A DNA stretch of 12,349 nucleotides from Candidatus Methanogaster sp. UBA203 (GTDB lineage Archaea; Halobacteriota; Methanosarcinia; Methanosarcinales; Methanogasteraceae): positions 395 through 12,743 of the forward strand of contig DASC01000064.1 of assembly GCA_002503595.1 (NCBI GenBank), read 5' to 3'. Within the stretch, counting starts at the first letter, position 1, and each line of letters opens with the position of its first letter. The position numbers were made by a program, and so were the translations under genes. Positions 1 to 6,557 of the stretch are shown here, piece after piece. Under the pieces are notes generated by a model that worked only from the letters and a program-made list of their open reading frames with translations, ran no database searches and was not told the origin of the DNA.

Positions 1-57
1 CTGCTGTACAAAGCTTGAGAAACTCTCTGATCGAACTGCCGCAAACGTTGTATTCAC
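1..57 (-). CDS. 5' end of an unidentified gene, possible toxin partner, cut by left edge
   Basis: A frame opens on the minus strand with GTG at 57-55 and stays open for 19 codons to the window edge (reads MNTTFAAVRSESFSSFVQQ if the GTG is Met). The GTG overlaps the TGA stop of the 92-residue gene upstream in a 4 bp GTGA overlap, the usual arrangement of a translationally coupled pair. Nothing in the 19 residues identifies a family. The toxin suggestion comes only from its position behind a small antitoxin-like protein. Confidence 0.45.
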   Translation of the reverse strand, partial: MNTTFAAVRSESFSSFVQQ

Positions 58-332
58 TGGATCACCCTTACTGCCTCTCTTATCGATTCTCTTTCCGCTT
101 CAAGGTGATCCAGCCTGAAGAAGTCTTCCCATGTACATTCTTCCCCTATATTTCCTCTTTTGTACTCCTCTTCAAAGTCTTCGATCGATGAAACCCCGTA
201 TTTTCTTGCGAGATTGAATAGTTCAGACTCGCAGCGTTTCAGTCTGATGTGCAGATATGTTTTGAGGCTTTCTCTCTCCAGTTCTTCCTGTGTTATCTTC
301 AGGATCGGAGCGATCTTTGGTATCGTGCTCAT
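54..332 (-). CDS. small charged helical protein, antitoxin-like
   Basis: This 92-residue, very acidic/basic and predicted mostly helical protein starts with MSTIPKIAPILKITQEELERES. I recall this layout (short N-terminal strand, 'ITQEELERESL..YL..RL' helix, then a 'KYGV.S.EDFE' helix and a C-terminal 'WEDFFRLDHLEAERE' helix) from small archaeal proteins of uncharacterised function, often sitting before a second small gene. There are no Cys or His clusters and no membrane segment. The ATG at 332-330 is preceded by a good Shine-Dalgarno-like GGAAGTG (346-340) and by a TATA-like box, supporting this start. The downstream gene overlaps its stop by 4 bp. A role as the antitoxin of a toxin-antitoxin pair is inference from size, charge and coupling; no function is proven. 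Confidence 0.7.
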   Translation of the reverse strand: MSTIPKIAPILKITQEELERESLKTYLHIRLKRCESELFNLARKYGVSSIEDFEEEYKRGNIGEECTWEDFFRLDHLEAERESIREAVRVIQ

Positions 333-339
333 ATTGTGT

Positions 340-373
340 CACTTCCCATAAGCGATTGAGCATGATTTAAAAT
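340..373 (-). promoter_or_regulatory. TATA-like box and Shine-Dalgarno of the 92-residue gene
   Basis: On the minus strand ATTTTAAATC (373-364) resembles an archaeal TATA box centred about 37 nt before the ATG. GGAAGTG (346-340) lies 7 nt before the ATG. Together they imply a very short 5' leader. Confidence 0.45.
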
Positions 374-393
374 TCTTGGTATTCATATAATTT

Positions 394-1821
394 TCATTTC
401 CAATGCATTTTAATATAGTTATCTTGCTCTTTTGCATCTAAAATTTGTGAGCGATTTCCAGACCTAACAACAAATACCGTTTTTCCTTTATATTCCAAAA
501 ACGCGGGTTTAGGAGATTTATCAATCTCTACAACACAGATGTTTTTTTCACCAGCCATTTCAAACGAAACGCAAACGAATTTTCGATATTCTTTGCCAAG
601 GTAGCTATTCACAAGTTCAGTTAGTTGCAGTCCAAAGCCATCTAAATTCTTTTTCTCACCCCCTAATACTTTGAGATCTTTTTCGATTCCTATGGCATTC
701 CCAAAATCATCCACGCCGATCAAGAGAATACCACCAGATAAATTCAAAAAAGCTGAAATTGTTCTTGTAATTTCATGTTCCAAGTCTTTGTTTAAGCTAC
801 TCTTTTTGTAATCCCACCTCATGGAAGATTTGAATTCAACTCTTTCGTTTTCACCACCTTCAATAAGCTCATATATACGCGATTCTGTTCTTTTCCATAC
901 TGCACCGCTTTCATTTAAAAGAGAAATTTCTCCATCTTTCGTAAATGGTTTCAATGCGTTTCTCGCACCACAGAAGGTACATTCCAAGCTTAAAGTGACT
1001 CGCCCACAATCATCGATCCAAACTCCAGAAACCGACATAACTCCTTTACCGTCTTCTCGTGGGCTTTTTTTGCAGAAGGGGTGTAAAATACTAAAATAAT
1101 CCGTTCCGGTGTAAACAAGTTCTGGTTCCTGTGTTGTCCAATGTCCATGGTGTGGTGGATTGCCTTTTCTGACCAATCCCTTCATATCAAATTCATCTGC
1201 TCTTTCATTGACACATTTGGGACATACCAAATCACGTTCGTATCCCCATGTGCAATTTTCTGGAGTGTTTTGAATCTCCAAATCACAGTCTGGACAGGGC
1301 AACGCCTCAACATCCGCTTTGCAGTAGCCCACCGCAATCAGAAGAGCACATCCAAAGGTGGGAAAGTTATACTTTTTCTCGGTTGGAACATTCGGATATT
1401 CTTCAGTCATACCGGTCATAGCCAAACGCTTCCATATCTCAATGAAGTCGATTTCAGGATGCTCCTGGATAAATTCGTCCGAAAAATCGGTGGTTTCATA
1501 TTCATATCCTTTAAAAACACTTTCCATCTCGTCCTCTGCGAACTGGCCATGATTGATCAGATCAGTCATAATTTTTGTCTTCGCATACTTTGGTCTTTCC
1601 ATCCAACCGTCAATGTTATGGAACAATTTACTAATTATCATTTCTAAAATTAATTTCCTATCAGAACTTTCATCAGAAGGTTCGTTATTAACATTATTTA
1701 TAGGAAATTCTATTTTCGATTTTAGTTTATATCGAATATCTATTAAACATTCATCGCAACTATGTAAATTACCATTCACATATTTCTTTGTCAACCAAGA
1801 ACACCTCGTTGCATACACCAT
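394..1821 (-). CDS. zinc-ribbon-like protein with C-terminal AlbA_2 (Schlafen-like) domain
   Basis: The 475-residue protein has a recognisable C-terminal AlbA_2/divergent AAA-4 putative nucleic-acid-binding domain from about residue 317: 'EGGENERVEFKSS', then 'EITRTISAFLNLSGGILLIG', 'VDDFGNAIGI', and a closing strand with 'VFVVRSGNRSQIL'. This order is typical of the family. The N-terminal two thirds are unfamiliar and Cys-rich: C7, C22/C25, a CPDC/CPKC pair at 176-179 and 200-203 with C190 between them, C250, C272 and CTFC at 281-284. Those pairs suggest one or two bound zinc ions. The DNA is clearly more AT-rich than the riboflavin, RNase J and dikinase genes to the right, with many AAA, AAT and TTT codons, as expected of an acquired gene. 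AlbA_2 domains occur in regulators, helicase fusions and some defence proteins, so a nucleic-acid-directed or defence role is possible but inferred. No adjacent partner gene is obvious. The ATG at 1821 follows AAGG at about 8 nt. Confidence 0.75.
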   Translation of the reverse strand: MVYATRCSWLTKKYVNGNLHSCDECLIDIRYKLKSKIEFPINNVNNEPSDESSDRKLILEMIISKLFHNIDGWMERPKYAKTKIMTDLINHGQFAEDEMESVFKGYEYETTDFSDEFIQEHPEIDFIEIWKRLAMTGMTEEYPNVPTEKKYNFPTFGCALLIAVGYCKADVEALPCPDCDLEIQNTPENCTWGYERDLVCPKCVNERADEFDMKGLVRKGNPPHHGHWTTQEPELVYTGTDYFSILHPFCKKSPREDGKGVMSVSGVWIDDCGRVTLSLECTFCGARNALKPFTKDGEISLLNESGAVWKRTESRIYELIEGGENERVEFKSSMRWDYKKSSLNKDLEHEITRTISAFLNLSGGILLIGVDDFGNAIGIEKDLKVLGGEKKNLDGFGLQLTELVNSYLGKEYRKFVCVSFEMAGEKNICVVEIDKSPKPAFLEYKGKTVFVVRSGNRSQILDAKEQDNYIKMHWK

Positions 1822-1935
1822 AATAACCTTTTCAAAATATTAATCCTTTGCCCCCTCTCACAACCCGGCTTTAACCAATTGTTGTATCGATTCGATTGCA
1901 TCGTTCCTTGCGATGCAGGCATCCTCGTCGTCTTA
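1822..1935. other. gap downstream of the UPF0175 gene, possible gene remnant
   Basis: No complete gene is visible. On the minus strand the UPF0175 frame meets TGA (1938-1936) and TAA (1935-1933) and then stays open for a further 24 codons (reads DDEDACIARNDAIESIQQLV then KAGL) to a TGA near 1863. This might be the tail of a lost toxin gene, or chance. The left part of the gap (1822-1850) is AT-rich (revcomp GGATTAATATTTTG) and probably carries the promoter of the zinc/AlbA_2 gene. Confidence 0.3.
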
Positions 1936-2283
1936 TCATCCGCAAGAAAATTCCAGATCCTCGTTTAACTCCGCCATATCGTACTGAAAGATTATTTTTT
2001 GTTTCGGCAACTCTGCTAACAGTTCTGATAAGGAAACACCTGCAATCTCGGCTGCCCTCCATAACGTTACCCGGTGGTCTTTGTACATACTGAGTGCCTT
2101 ATGCATCTTCCACTCGTGCAATCCCTCTTCGATCAGCCCCATCAAAAAGATAGATCTCTCAGTCCCCTCCTTTTCTGACCAGTATTCAATCTCTTTCAGA
2201 GTCTTCGCAGGAAGCTCAGTTACGATTCGTTGCTGTGGACATTTCCGGGTCACCTGATCGGTTACAAGGGCTGATATCGACAT
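1936..2283 (-). CDS. UPF0175-family antitoxin-like protein with N-terminal ribbon-helix-helix-like part
   Basis: From the ATG at 2283 the product is 115 residues. Its C-terminal half matches the UPF0175 pattern: 'VTLWRAAEIAGVSLSELLAE' followed by 'LPKQKIIFQYDMAELNEDLE', which is a helix-turn-helix-like segment followed by the family's closing strand and acidic helix. The N-terminal half ('QRIVTELPAKTLKEIEYWSE' and 'TERSIFLMGLIEEGLHEW') looks like a ribbon-helix-helix DNA-binding unit. UPF0175 proteins are commonly antitoxins paired with a PIN-like DUF3368 toxin encoded next to them, but no intact toxin follows here. A longer frame starts at a TTG (2343), but it would run through the TATA-like box. 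ATG 2283 has GGAG at 2296-2293, 9 nt upstream, and is preferred. It diverges from ribK. Confidence 0.75.
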   Translation of the reverse strand: MSISALVTDQVTRKCPQQRIVTELPAKTLKEIEYWSEKEGTERSIFLMGLIEEGLHEWKMHKALSMYKDHRVTLWRAAEIAGVSLSELLAELPKQKIIFQYDMAELNEDLEFSCG

Positions 2284-2344
2284 AATACTTCGCTCCGCAA
2301 CTTCTTCACACAGATCCACCCCCAACACAGCAAGCAACCACAAC

Positions 2345-2352
2345 CTTTAAAT
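2345..2352. promoter_or_regulatory. shared palindromic TATA-like box between antitoxin and ribK genes
   Basis: CTTTAAAT (2345-2352) contains the palindrome TTTAAA. Read to the right it places a transcription start near 2375, just before ATG 2386, so ribK would be nearly leaderless. Read to the left it places a start near 2322, about 40 nt before ATG 2283 of the antitoxin-like gene. It is the only strong TATA-like match in the 102 bp between the two ATGs. Confidence 0.5.
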
Positions 2353-2385
2353 CCAGCCATCCAATATGTGATAACCATCTCAAAA

Positions 2386-3057
2386 ATGGATGACAAAGAT
2401 ACCATGCCCATCGAACCACTCAAACGACTGGCGCTGCTCGGCGCTCTCGAATCGAACATCGCCATATCGTCTGCCGAATTTGCACACCATCTCGATACAA
2501 GCCCGCAGACCGCATCTCGCAAGCTGCAACTTCTGGAACAGGAGAACATGATCGCAAGAAGGATGCTTCCGAACGGTCAGGAGATTATGATCACTGAAAC
2601 AGGCATGATCGCTCTTCAGAAGGAGTATCAGGATTATCAGCAGATATTCGGAGGCGTTGATGAGATCAGGCTGGCAGGAGTGGTGTGCACCGGACTTGGC
2701 GAGGGAAGATACTACACCATGCTCGGTGGGTATCTGCAGCAGTTTGAGCAGAAACTCGGATTTACACCATATCCCGGAACATTGAATATCGAACTGAATC
2801 CCTACAGCGTAAATACGAGAAAACAGCTGGATGCTATGAAAGACATTCATATAGAAGGGTTCGAGGATGGGGTTCGGACGTTTGGGTCTGCGAAATGCTT
2901 CAGAGTGAAAATCGATGGCACTTATGGCGCAATCATCATCCCGAACCGAAAGAACTATCCCGATAACATAATCGAGGTCATAGCGCCTGTGAATCTCAGG
3001 GAGCATCTGCGGGTCGATGATGAGAGTAAGGTGGAGGTAATACTATGCAGAATATAA
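2386..3057 (+). CDS. ribK: RbkR-type regulator / CTP-dependent riboflavin kinase
   Basis: Makes FMN from riboflavin with CTP as phosphate donor, the archaeal route. From ATG 2386 the protein is 223 residues. Residues about 8-80 form a winged helix-turn-helix ('SNIAISSAEFAHHLDTSPQT' then 'ASRKLQLLEQENMIARR'). The kinase domain from about 90 carries GLGEGRYY (103-110), PYPGTLN (128-134) and NYPDNIIEVIAPVNLR (190-205), all matching the Methanocaldococcus RibK pattern. The fused form is known as RbkR, a bifunctional kinase and repressor/regulator of riboflavin genes in archaea, so autoregulation is likely. The frame could extend to a GTG at 2368, but the TATA-like box at 2345-2352 puts the transcript start after it, and there is no Shine-Dalgarno; ATG 2404 is another possibility. 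It overlaps ribB by 13 bp. Confidence 0.93.
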   Translation: MDDKDTMPIEPLKRLALLGALESNIAISSAEFAHHLDTSPQTASRKLQLLEQENMIARRMLPNGQEIMITETGMIALQKEYQDYQQIFGGVDEIRLAGVVCTGLGEGRYYTMLGGYLQQFEQKLGFTPYPGTLNIELNPYSVNTRKQLDAMKDIHIEGFEDGVRTFGSAKCFRVKIDGTYGAIIIPNRKNYPDNIIEVIAPVNLREHLRVDDESKVEVILCRI

Positions 3058-3716
3058 AAGACGCAATCGATGCGATGAGAAACGACAAGATGATACTATT
3101 GTATGACGCCGCGGATCGCGAAGGCGAGACTGACTTTATGATACCGGCAAGATCGATCAGCCCGCAGGACATTGCAGAGATGCGCATCTACGGCGGCGGG
3201 CTGTTGTGCGCTGTGATACCGGATGCGGCTGCCGAGCGTCTCGGGCTTCCGTTCGCTGCTGATATTCTCAGGCGTCTGCCAGATCTGGCACATCTCGCCG
3301 AAGGAGACCTGCATTACGACACCCGTTCCTCGTTTTCACTCTGGGTGAATCACAGAGACACGTTCACAGGCATCCCGGACCGGGATCGTGCACTCACCAT
3401 CCGCAAACTGGATGAGATCGTAGAGTCCACGCTTGCCGGGGATGTGGTTGATTTTTCGAGCGAGTTTCGATCCCCGGGTCACGTTGCAGTGCTGCGCGGT
3501 GCAAAAAATCTATTAAAAGAGCGTAAGGGGCAGACCGAACTCTCGATAGCGCTTGCAGAACTTGCAGGCATCAACCCGGTGCTCTGCATCTGCGAGATGC
3601 TCGATTCAGAGACGGGATATGCACTGACAAAAGAGGATGCGAAAAAATACGCAATAAAAAATGATCTGGTCTTTGTGGAGGGAGAAGAGATCGTATCCGG
3701 GTATGAAAAAGGTTGA
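3045..3716 (+). CDS. ribB: 3,4-dihydroxy-2-butanone 4-phosphate synthase
   Basis: Converts ribulose 5-phosphate to 3,4-dihydroxy-2-butanone 4-phosphate and formate, the four-carbon precursor of riboflavin; cytosolic and Mg-dependent. The 223 residues match the stand-alone archaeal RibB length. Visible family motifs are DAADREGETDFM (21-32, the acidic loop binding metal and substrate), YGGGLLC (49-55), HRDTFTGIPDRDRALTI (103-119), FRSPGHVAVLRG (141-152, conserved His146), KGQTELSIALAELAG (161-175) and the CEMLD glutamate (Glu184). It starts inside the ribK gene with a 13 bp overlap, so both are made from one message and probably coupled. The end lies only 5 bp from the end of the convergent regulator gene, and no terminator hairpin separates them. 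Confidence 0.96.
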   Translation: MQNIKDAIDAMRNDKMILLYDAADREGETDFMIPARSISPQDIAEMRIYGGGLLCAVIPDAAAERLGLPFAADILRRLPDLAHLAEGDLHYDTRSSFSLWVNHRDTFTGIPDRDRALTIRKLDEIVESTLAGDVVDFSSEFRSPGHVAVLRGAKNLLKERKGQTELSIALAELAGINPVLCICEMLDSETGYALTKEDAKKYAIKNDLVFVEGEEIVSGYEKG

Positions 3717-3721
3717 GCGCA

Positions 3722-4096
3722 TCAAGCACTCAACGCTTTCAACCGTTCGATGTTCTTCATCGCTTCCTCTACCTCTATCTTCTTTTTCTCCTCCAATTTC
3801 ACTATAATTTCACTGATAGGAACCTTGAGCGAATATACCTTGTAAGGACGCCCTTTTCCTGGCTTCTTCTCGTCGGTTTCGGTGACCCAGCCGTGTGCGC
3901 GCAGTTCTCGCATCGCAATACTGACTTCGGGCTGCCTTAAGTCCGAGCCGACCTCGAGGTCTTTTGACGTCGCTGTATCAACGCCTTTCAGATACGCAAG
4001 CACCTTGGCAGTATTCCGTTTCAGTCCCTGTTTGATCAATATGTCGACGAATTCCTCGTCCTCGTCGTCCAGTACCTTTACTGATAAATCTTTCAT
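3722..4096 (-). CDS. winged-helix transcriptional regulator (TrmB/ArsR-like)
   Basis: A 124-residue DNA-binding protein. Residues 18-70 hold a helix-turn-helix with 'ATSKDLEVGSDLRQPEVSIA' as turn and recognition helix and 'MRELRAHGWV' after it. 'KKPGKGRPYKVYSLK' (77-91) forms the wing, and 92-120 is a charged, coiled-coil-like helix suited to dimerisation. The layout is that of small archaeal regulators loosely assigned to the TrmB/ArsR group; no ligand or metal site (no Cys) can be seen, so the signal is unknown. ATG 4096 is supported by GGTGAT (4107-4102), 5 nt upstream. It converges on ribB, and nothing links it specifically to riboflavin. Confidence 0.85.
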   Translation of the reverse strand: MKDLSVKVLDDEDEEFVDILIKQGLKRNTAKVLAYLKGVDTATSKDLEVGSDLRQPEVSIAMRELRAHGWVTETDEKKPGKGRPYKVYSLKVPISEIIVKLEEKKKIEVEEAMKNIERLKALSA

Positions 4097-4101
4097 GAGA
4101 T

Positions 4102-4138
4102 ATCACCACTTCCGAATATGTATTTGTCACATATAAAT
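4102..4138 (-). promoter_or_regulatory. promoter and Shine-Dalgarno of the winged-helix regulator
   Basis: On the minus strand ATTTATAT (4138-4131) is a good archaeal TATA box. It predicts a start near 4108, directly before the Shine-Dalgarno GGTGAT (4107-4102) and ATG 4096, giving a leader of roughly 12 nt. Confidence 0.55.
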
Positions 4139-4147
4139 CTTGCGGTT

Positions 4148-4170
4148 AAAAACAACATATATACTTGTTA
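4148..4170 (-). terminator. weak terminator-like sequence after the MoxR gene
   Basis: On the minus strand the MoxR stop TAA (4170-4168) lies at a small inverted repeat, AACAA (4169-4165) and TTGTT (4155-4151) with a 9 nt AT-rich loop, followed by further T residues. This fits T-rich archaeal termination, but the stem is short. Confidence 0.25.
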
Positions 4171-5142
4171 TTTCTTTGCCCCTTCAAGTTCCCCGCGCAG
4201 CGCAATCGATGCCGTACTCAGGAACTCGGACTGCTTGTCCTCCTCGAGATTCCCGATTCTGGACCGGACCGCATTCTCGTAATGCTGGATTACGATGTCG
4301 TTATCGATCGATCCGATCGAGGACAGTTCCAGCGCAAGCAAGTCTAGCGTCGATAGATATATTCTTGGCCCCAATGGGACTCCGAGCTTCCGCATAGCTC
4401 TCGTGGTGCTCACGAGTGGATGGAATAACGATTTCAGGCGGGATGCGAACTTTTTGTAGTAATACTCCGTATGTTGGGCTGCGATCTTAAGTTCGGTCTC
4501 CTTGTCCGGATAATTAACAACGATCCTTGCGCTGAACCGATCCAGGATGTGCTGCGGAACCTCGGTGATGCCGGAGATGTCGTAGGGGTTCATGGTTGCG
4601 ATCACGTTCGCGCGAAGCGGTTTGGTGATCGGGGTTTTTGGAAACGATACCTGCCACTCCGCCATGATCTCTGTGAATATGATTAGCGTGTACTCGCTGA
4701 AACGGTTCAGTTCATCGGCATACACGATTCCCGGCATATCGCTGCCATGCGCACTGAACAGGGGTCCTGCAAGGATATCTATCTCGCCTTCCCGGTACTT
4801 TCCGATATCAAGGTCGCCAATGAGATCGCTTGGAAGCGCATCCTGACTGCCGGTCACCCGCACATACGCAATGCCCCCAACCTCTTTTTTCAGAGAGGAG
4901 ACCATCTGGTTAACGGCAAGCGTTTTCGCTGTGCCTGGAGGTCCCTCAATCAAGAGATGGAAGCGAAGCCCGAGTCGAATTGCTTCTGCGAAGAGGCGGA
5001 GGTACCGTTTCATCTCCTCCTGCCCAAATACTACGAGTTCGACCATGTATGGCAATACGAGATGCGGCATCAAAAGGATTTGCATATCCGGTCGGATGCA
5101 TAGAGCACCGGATGTGACGCGAGAATCATAAAGATCCGGCAT
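4168..5142 (-). CDS. MoxR-family AAA+ ATPase
   Basis: A 324-residue AAA+ ATPase of the MoxR type, which usually acts as a chaperone-like remodeller of a partner with a von Willebrand A domain. Visible motifs are Walker A GPPGTAKT (67-74), Walker B IVYADELNR (139-147), sensor 1 ATMNPYD (182-188), an ILDRF segment with a likely arginine finger (199-203) and sensor 2 GPRIYLS (258-264). The C-terminal lid is helical. The first 35 residues precede the core and are not well explained. ATG 5142 has only GGTGG directly abutting it, so a later Met (20, 25 or 33) may be the true start. No vWA-domain gene adjoins it, and downstream on the same strand is a regulator with its own promoter. The substrate is unknown. 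Confidence 0.88.
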   Translation of the reverse strand: MPDLYDSRVTSGALCIRPDMQILLMPHLVLPYMVELVVFGQEEMKRYLRLFAEAIRLGLRFHLLIEGPPGTAKTLAVNQMVSSLKKEVGGIAYVRVTGSQDALPSDLIGDLDIGKYREGEIDILAGPLFSAHGSDMPGIVYADELNRFSEYTLIIFTEIMAEWQVSFPKTPITKPLRANVIATMNPYDISGITEVPQHILDRFSARIVVNYPDKETELKIAAQHTEYYYKKFASRLKSLFHPLVSTTRAMRKLGVPLGPRIYLSTLDLLALELSSIGSIDNDIVIQHYENAVRSRIGNLEEDKQSEFLSTASIALRGELEGAKK

Positions 5143-5216
5143 CCACCAAATCCTTAAGTATATCTCACGCCCACACTTTTTTTATGATAATAATATTTTC
5201 ACACGGAGGACTATAA
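5143..5216. promoter_or_regulatory. divergent promoter region of MoxR and RNase J genes
   Basis: Two AT-rich blocks lie here. AGTATATC (about 5157-5164) fits a TATA box for the RNase J gene, with a start near 5187 and a leader of about 30 nt containing GGAGGA at 5205-5210. The block TTTATGATAATAATATT (5181-5197), read on the minus strand, can serve the MoxR gene with a start near 5159. If so, the two promoters interleave within 74 bp. Confidence 0.45.
5205..5210 (+). promoter_or_regulatory. strong Shine-Dalgarno deciding a TTG start
   Basis: GGAGGA lies 6 nt before TTG 5217. It is the strongest ribosome binding site in the window and marks the TTG as the RNase J start, since the first ATG in that frame (codon 15) would cut into the conserved first strand. 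Confidence 0.8.
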
Positions 5217-6557
5217 TTGGACGATATTGGGATTATCGCAGTTGGCGGATATAATGAGATGGGCAGGAATATGACCGCGGTGCATGTCGGCGGTGACATC
5301 ATCATCTTTGATATGGGGCTACGCCTCGATCAGGTGCAGATTCATGAGGATGTGGAGATCGAACGGATGCATTCGCTCGATCTGATCAAGATAGGCGCGA
5401 TACCGGACGATACCGTGATGAAGGGGGTGAACGGCACGGTTCGCGCAATCGTCTGTACACACGGGCACCTCGATCACATAGGGGCAATCTCGAAACTGGC
5501 ACACAGGTACCGTGCCCCTATCATCGCAACCCCTTACACGATCGGTCTTATCAAACAGTTGATCAAGTCGGAACGGAAGTTCCCGGCAGAGAACGAACTA
5601 GTCGAGATGAACGCTGGCGAGACAAGAGAGATCTCAAAAAGCCTCTCGATAGAATTCATAAGGGTCCAGCACAGCACCCTCGACTGTATCTTCATTGCAG
5701 TGCACACCCCGCGGGGCATTCTTCTGTATGCCAACGACTTCAAGATGGACCGGACGCCGACGCTCGGAGAGCCGCCAGACATAAAGCGCCTCAAGCAGAT
5801 CGGCAAGGAAGGCGTCTTTTTGATGATCACAGAGAGTACCAATGCCGCAATCGCTGGAAAGACACCGTCAGAACGGATCGCAAAGGCTCTGCTCAACGAT
5901 GTGCTCATCGGTACCGAGGAGAGCGAGTCAGGAGTCATCGTGACCACGTTCTCGTCCCACATCGCAAGGATCGCGGCTACCCTGGAAATCGCAGAGAAGA
6001 TGGATCGTATTCCCGTACTTATGGGACGCTCGATGGATAAATATGTGAAATTGGCAGCGAAAATGGGGTATATCCAGCTTCCGGAAAATCTGAAGATATA
6101 TGGCGTGCGGAAGAACATCGATAAAGCGTTTGCAAGAATCGCATCCGAAGGAAAGGAGAAGTATCTTCCGATCGTAACAGGGCATCAGGGAGAGCCGGGC
6201 GCCGTGCTTGAGCGGATATCGATGGATAATACGGGATACAGGATTGAGAACGGTGATAAGGTAATATTTTCTGCAAATGTGATTCCAACGCCAAGCACGC
6301 GTGCAAACAGGTATGCTCTCGAGACGAAACTCAAGATGCGCGGAGCACGCATCTACGATGGAGTTCATGTCTCTGGACACGCATGTAAGGAGGATCACTG
6401 GGAGTTGCTGCGCATGATAAATCCGGAACATGTGATCCCTGCACACGGAAACATCGTGATGCACAGTTCCTATATCGAGATGGCGGAGGATACCGGATAC
6501 GTGCTCGGCGATACAATCCATCTGCTCAGAAACGGAGAGGAATTGGTTCTTGGATGA
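5217..6557 (+). CDS. rnj: ribonuclease J (archaeal beta-CASP metallo-beta-lactamase nuclease)
   Basis: Predicted zinc-dependent 5'-3' exoribonuclease for RNA turnover. The 446 residues have the archaeal RNase J length, shorter than bacterial RNase J because the C-terminal domain is absent. Motifs: THGHLDH (81-87) with the metal-binding His and Asp; His152 in QHS; Asp174 in YANDFK; beta-CASP motifs around Glu206 (TEST) and His248 (TTFSSH); TGHQGEPGA (321-329); and C-terminal VSGHA (His388) and PAHGN (His410). The start is TTG at 5217, chosen because GGAGGA at 5205-5210 sits 6 nt upstream and the protein begins correctly with 'DIGIIAVGGYNEMGRN'. The stop overlaps the next ATG (ATGA), so it is coupled to the isoprenyl synthase gene, a pairing seen in many archaeal mevalonate/lipid clusters. 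Confidence 0.95.
   Translation: MDDIGIIAVGGYNEMGRNMTAVHVGGDIIIFDMGLRLDQVQIHEDVEIERMHSLDLIKIGAIPDDTVMKGVNGTVRAIVCTHGHLDHIGAISKLAHRYRAPIIATPYTIGLIKQLIKSERKFPAENELVEMNAGETREISKSLSIEFIRVQHSTLDCIFIAVHTPRGILLYANDFKMDRTPTLGEPPDIKRLKQIGKEGVFLMITESTNAAIAGKTPSERIAKALLNDVLIGTEESESGVIVTTFSSHIARIAATLEIAEKMDRIPVLMGRSMDKYVKLAAKMGYIQLPENLKIYGVRKNIDKAFARIASEGKEKYLPIVTGHQGEPGAVLERISMDNTGYRIENGDKVIFSANVIPTPSTRANRYALETKLKMRGARIYDGVHVSGHACKEDHWELLRMINPEHVIPAHGNIVMHSSYIEMAEDTGYVLGDTIHLLRNGEELVLG

Noticed and set aside
2284..2343. N-terminal extension of the UPF0175-like protein to a TTG at 2343
   Set aside because: It would run through the region needed for its own promoter, and the ATG at 2283 has a proper Shine-Dalgarno.
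2368..2385. GTG 2368 as the ribK start
   Set aside because: The TATA-like box at 2345-2352 predicts a transcript start near 2375, after this GTG. The extra six residues add nothing conserved.
2380..3006. A 208-codon minus-strand frame opposite ribK
   Set aside because: The plus strand encodes a complete RbkR-type kinase; the reverse translation shows no recognisable domain.
3714..3724. Functional link between ribB and the convergent winged-helix regulator
   Set aside because: The 5 bp gap between their ends shows only compact packing; the regulator has its own promoter on the other side and no riboflavin-related feature.
5534..6521. Two overlapping minus-strand frames of about 195 codons opposite RNase J
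   Set aside because: RNase J is intact with all metal-binding motifs; these reverse frames show no motif, promoter or ribosome binding site.
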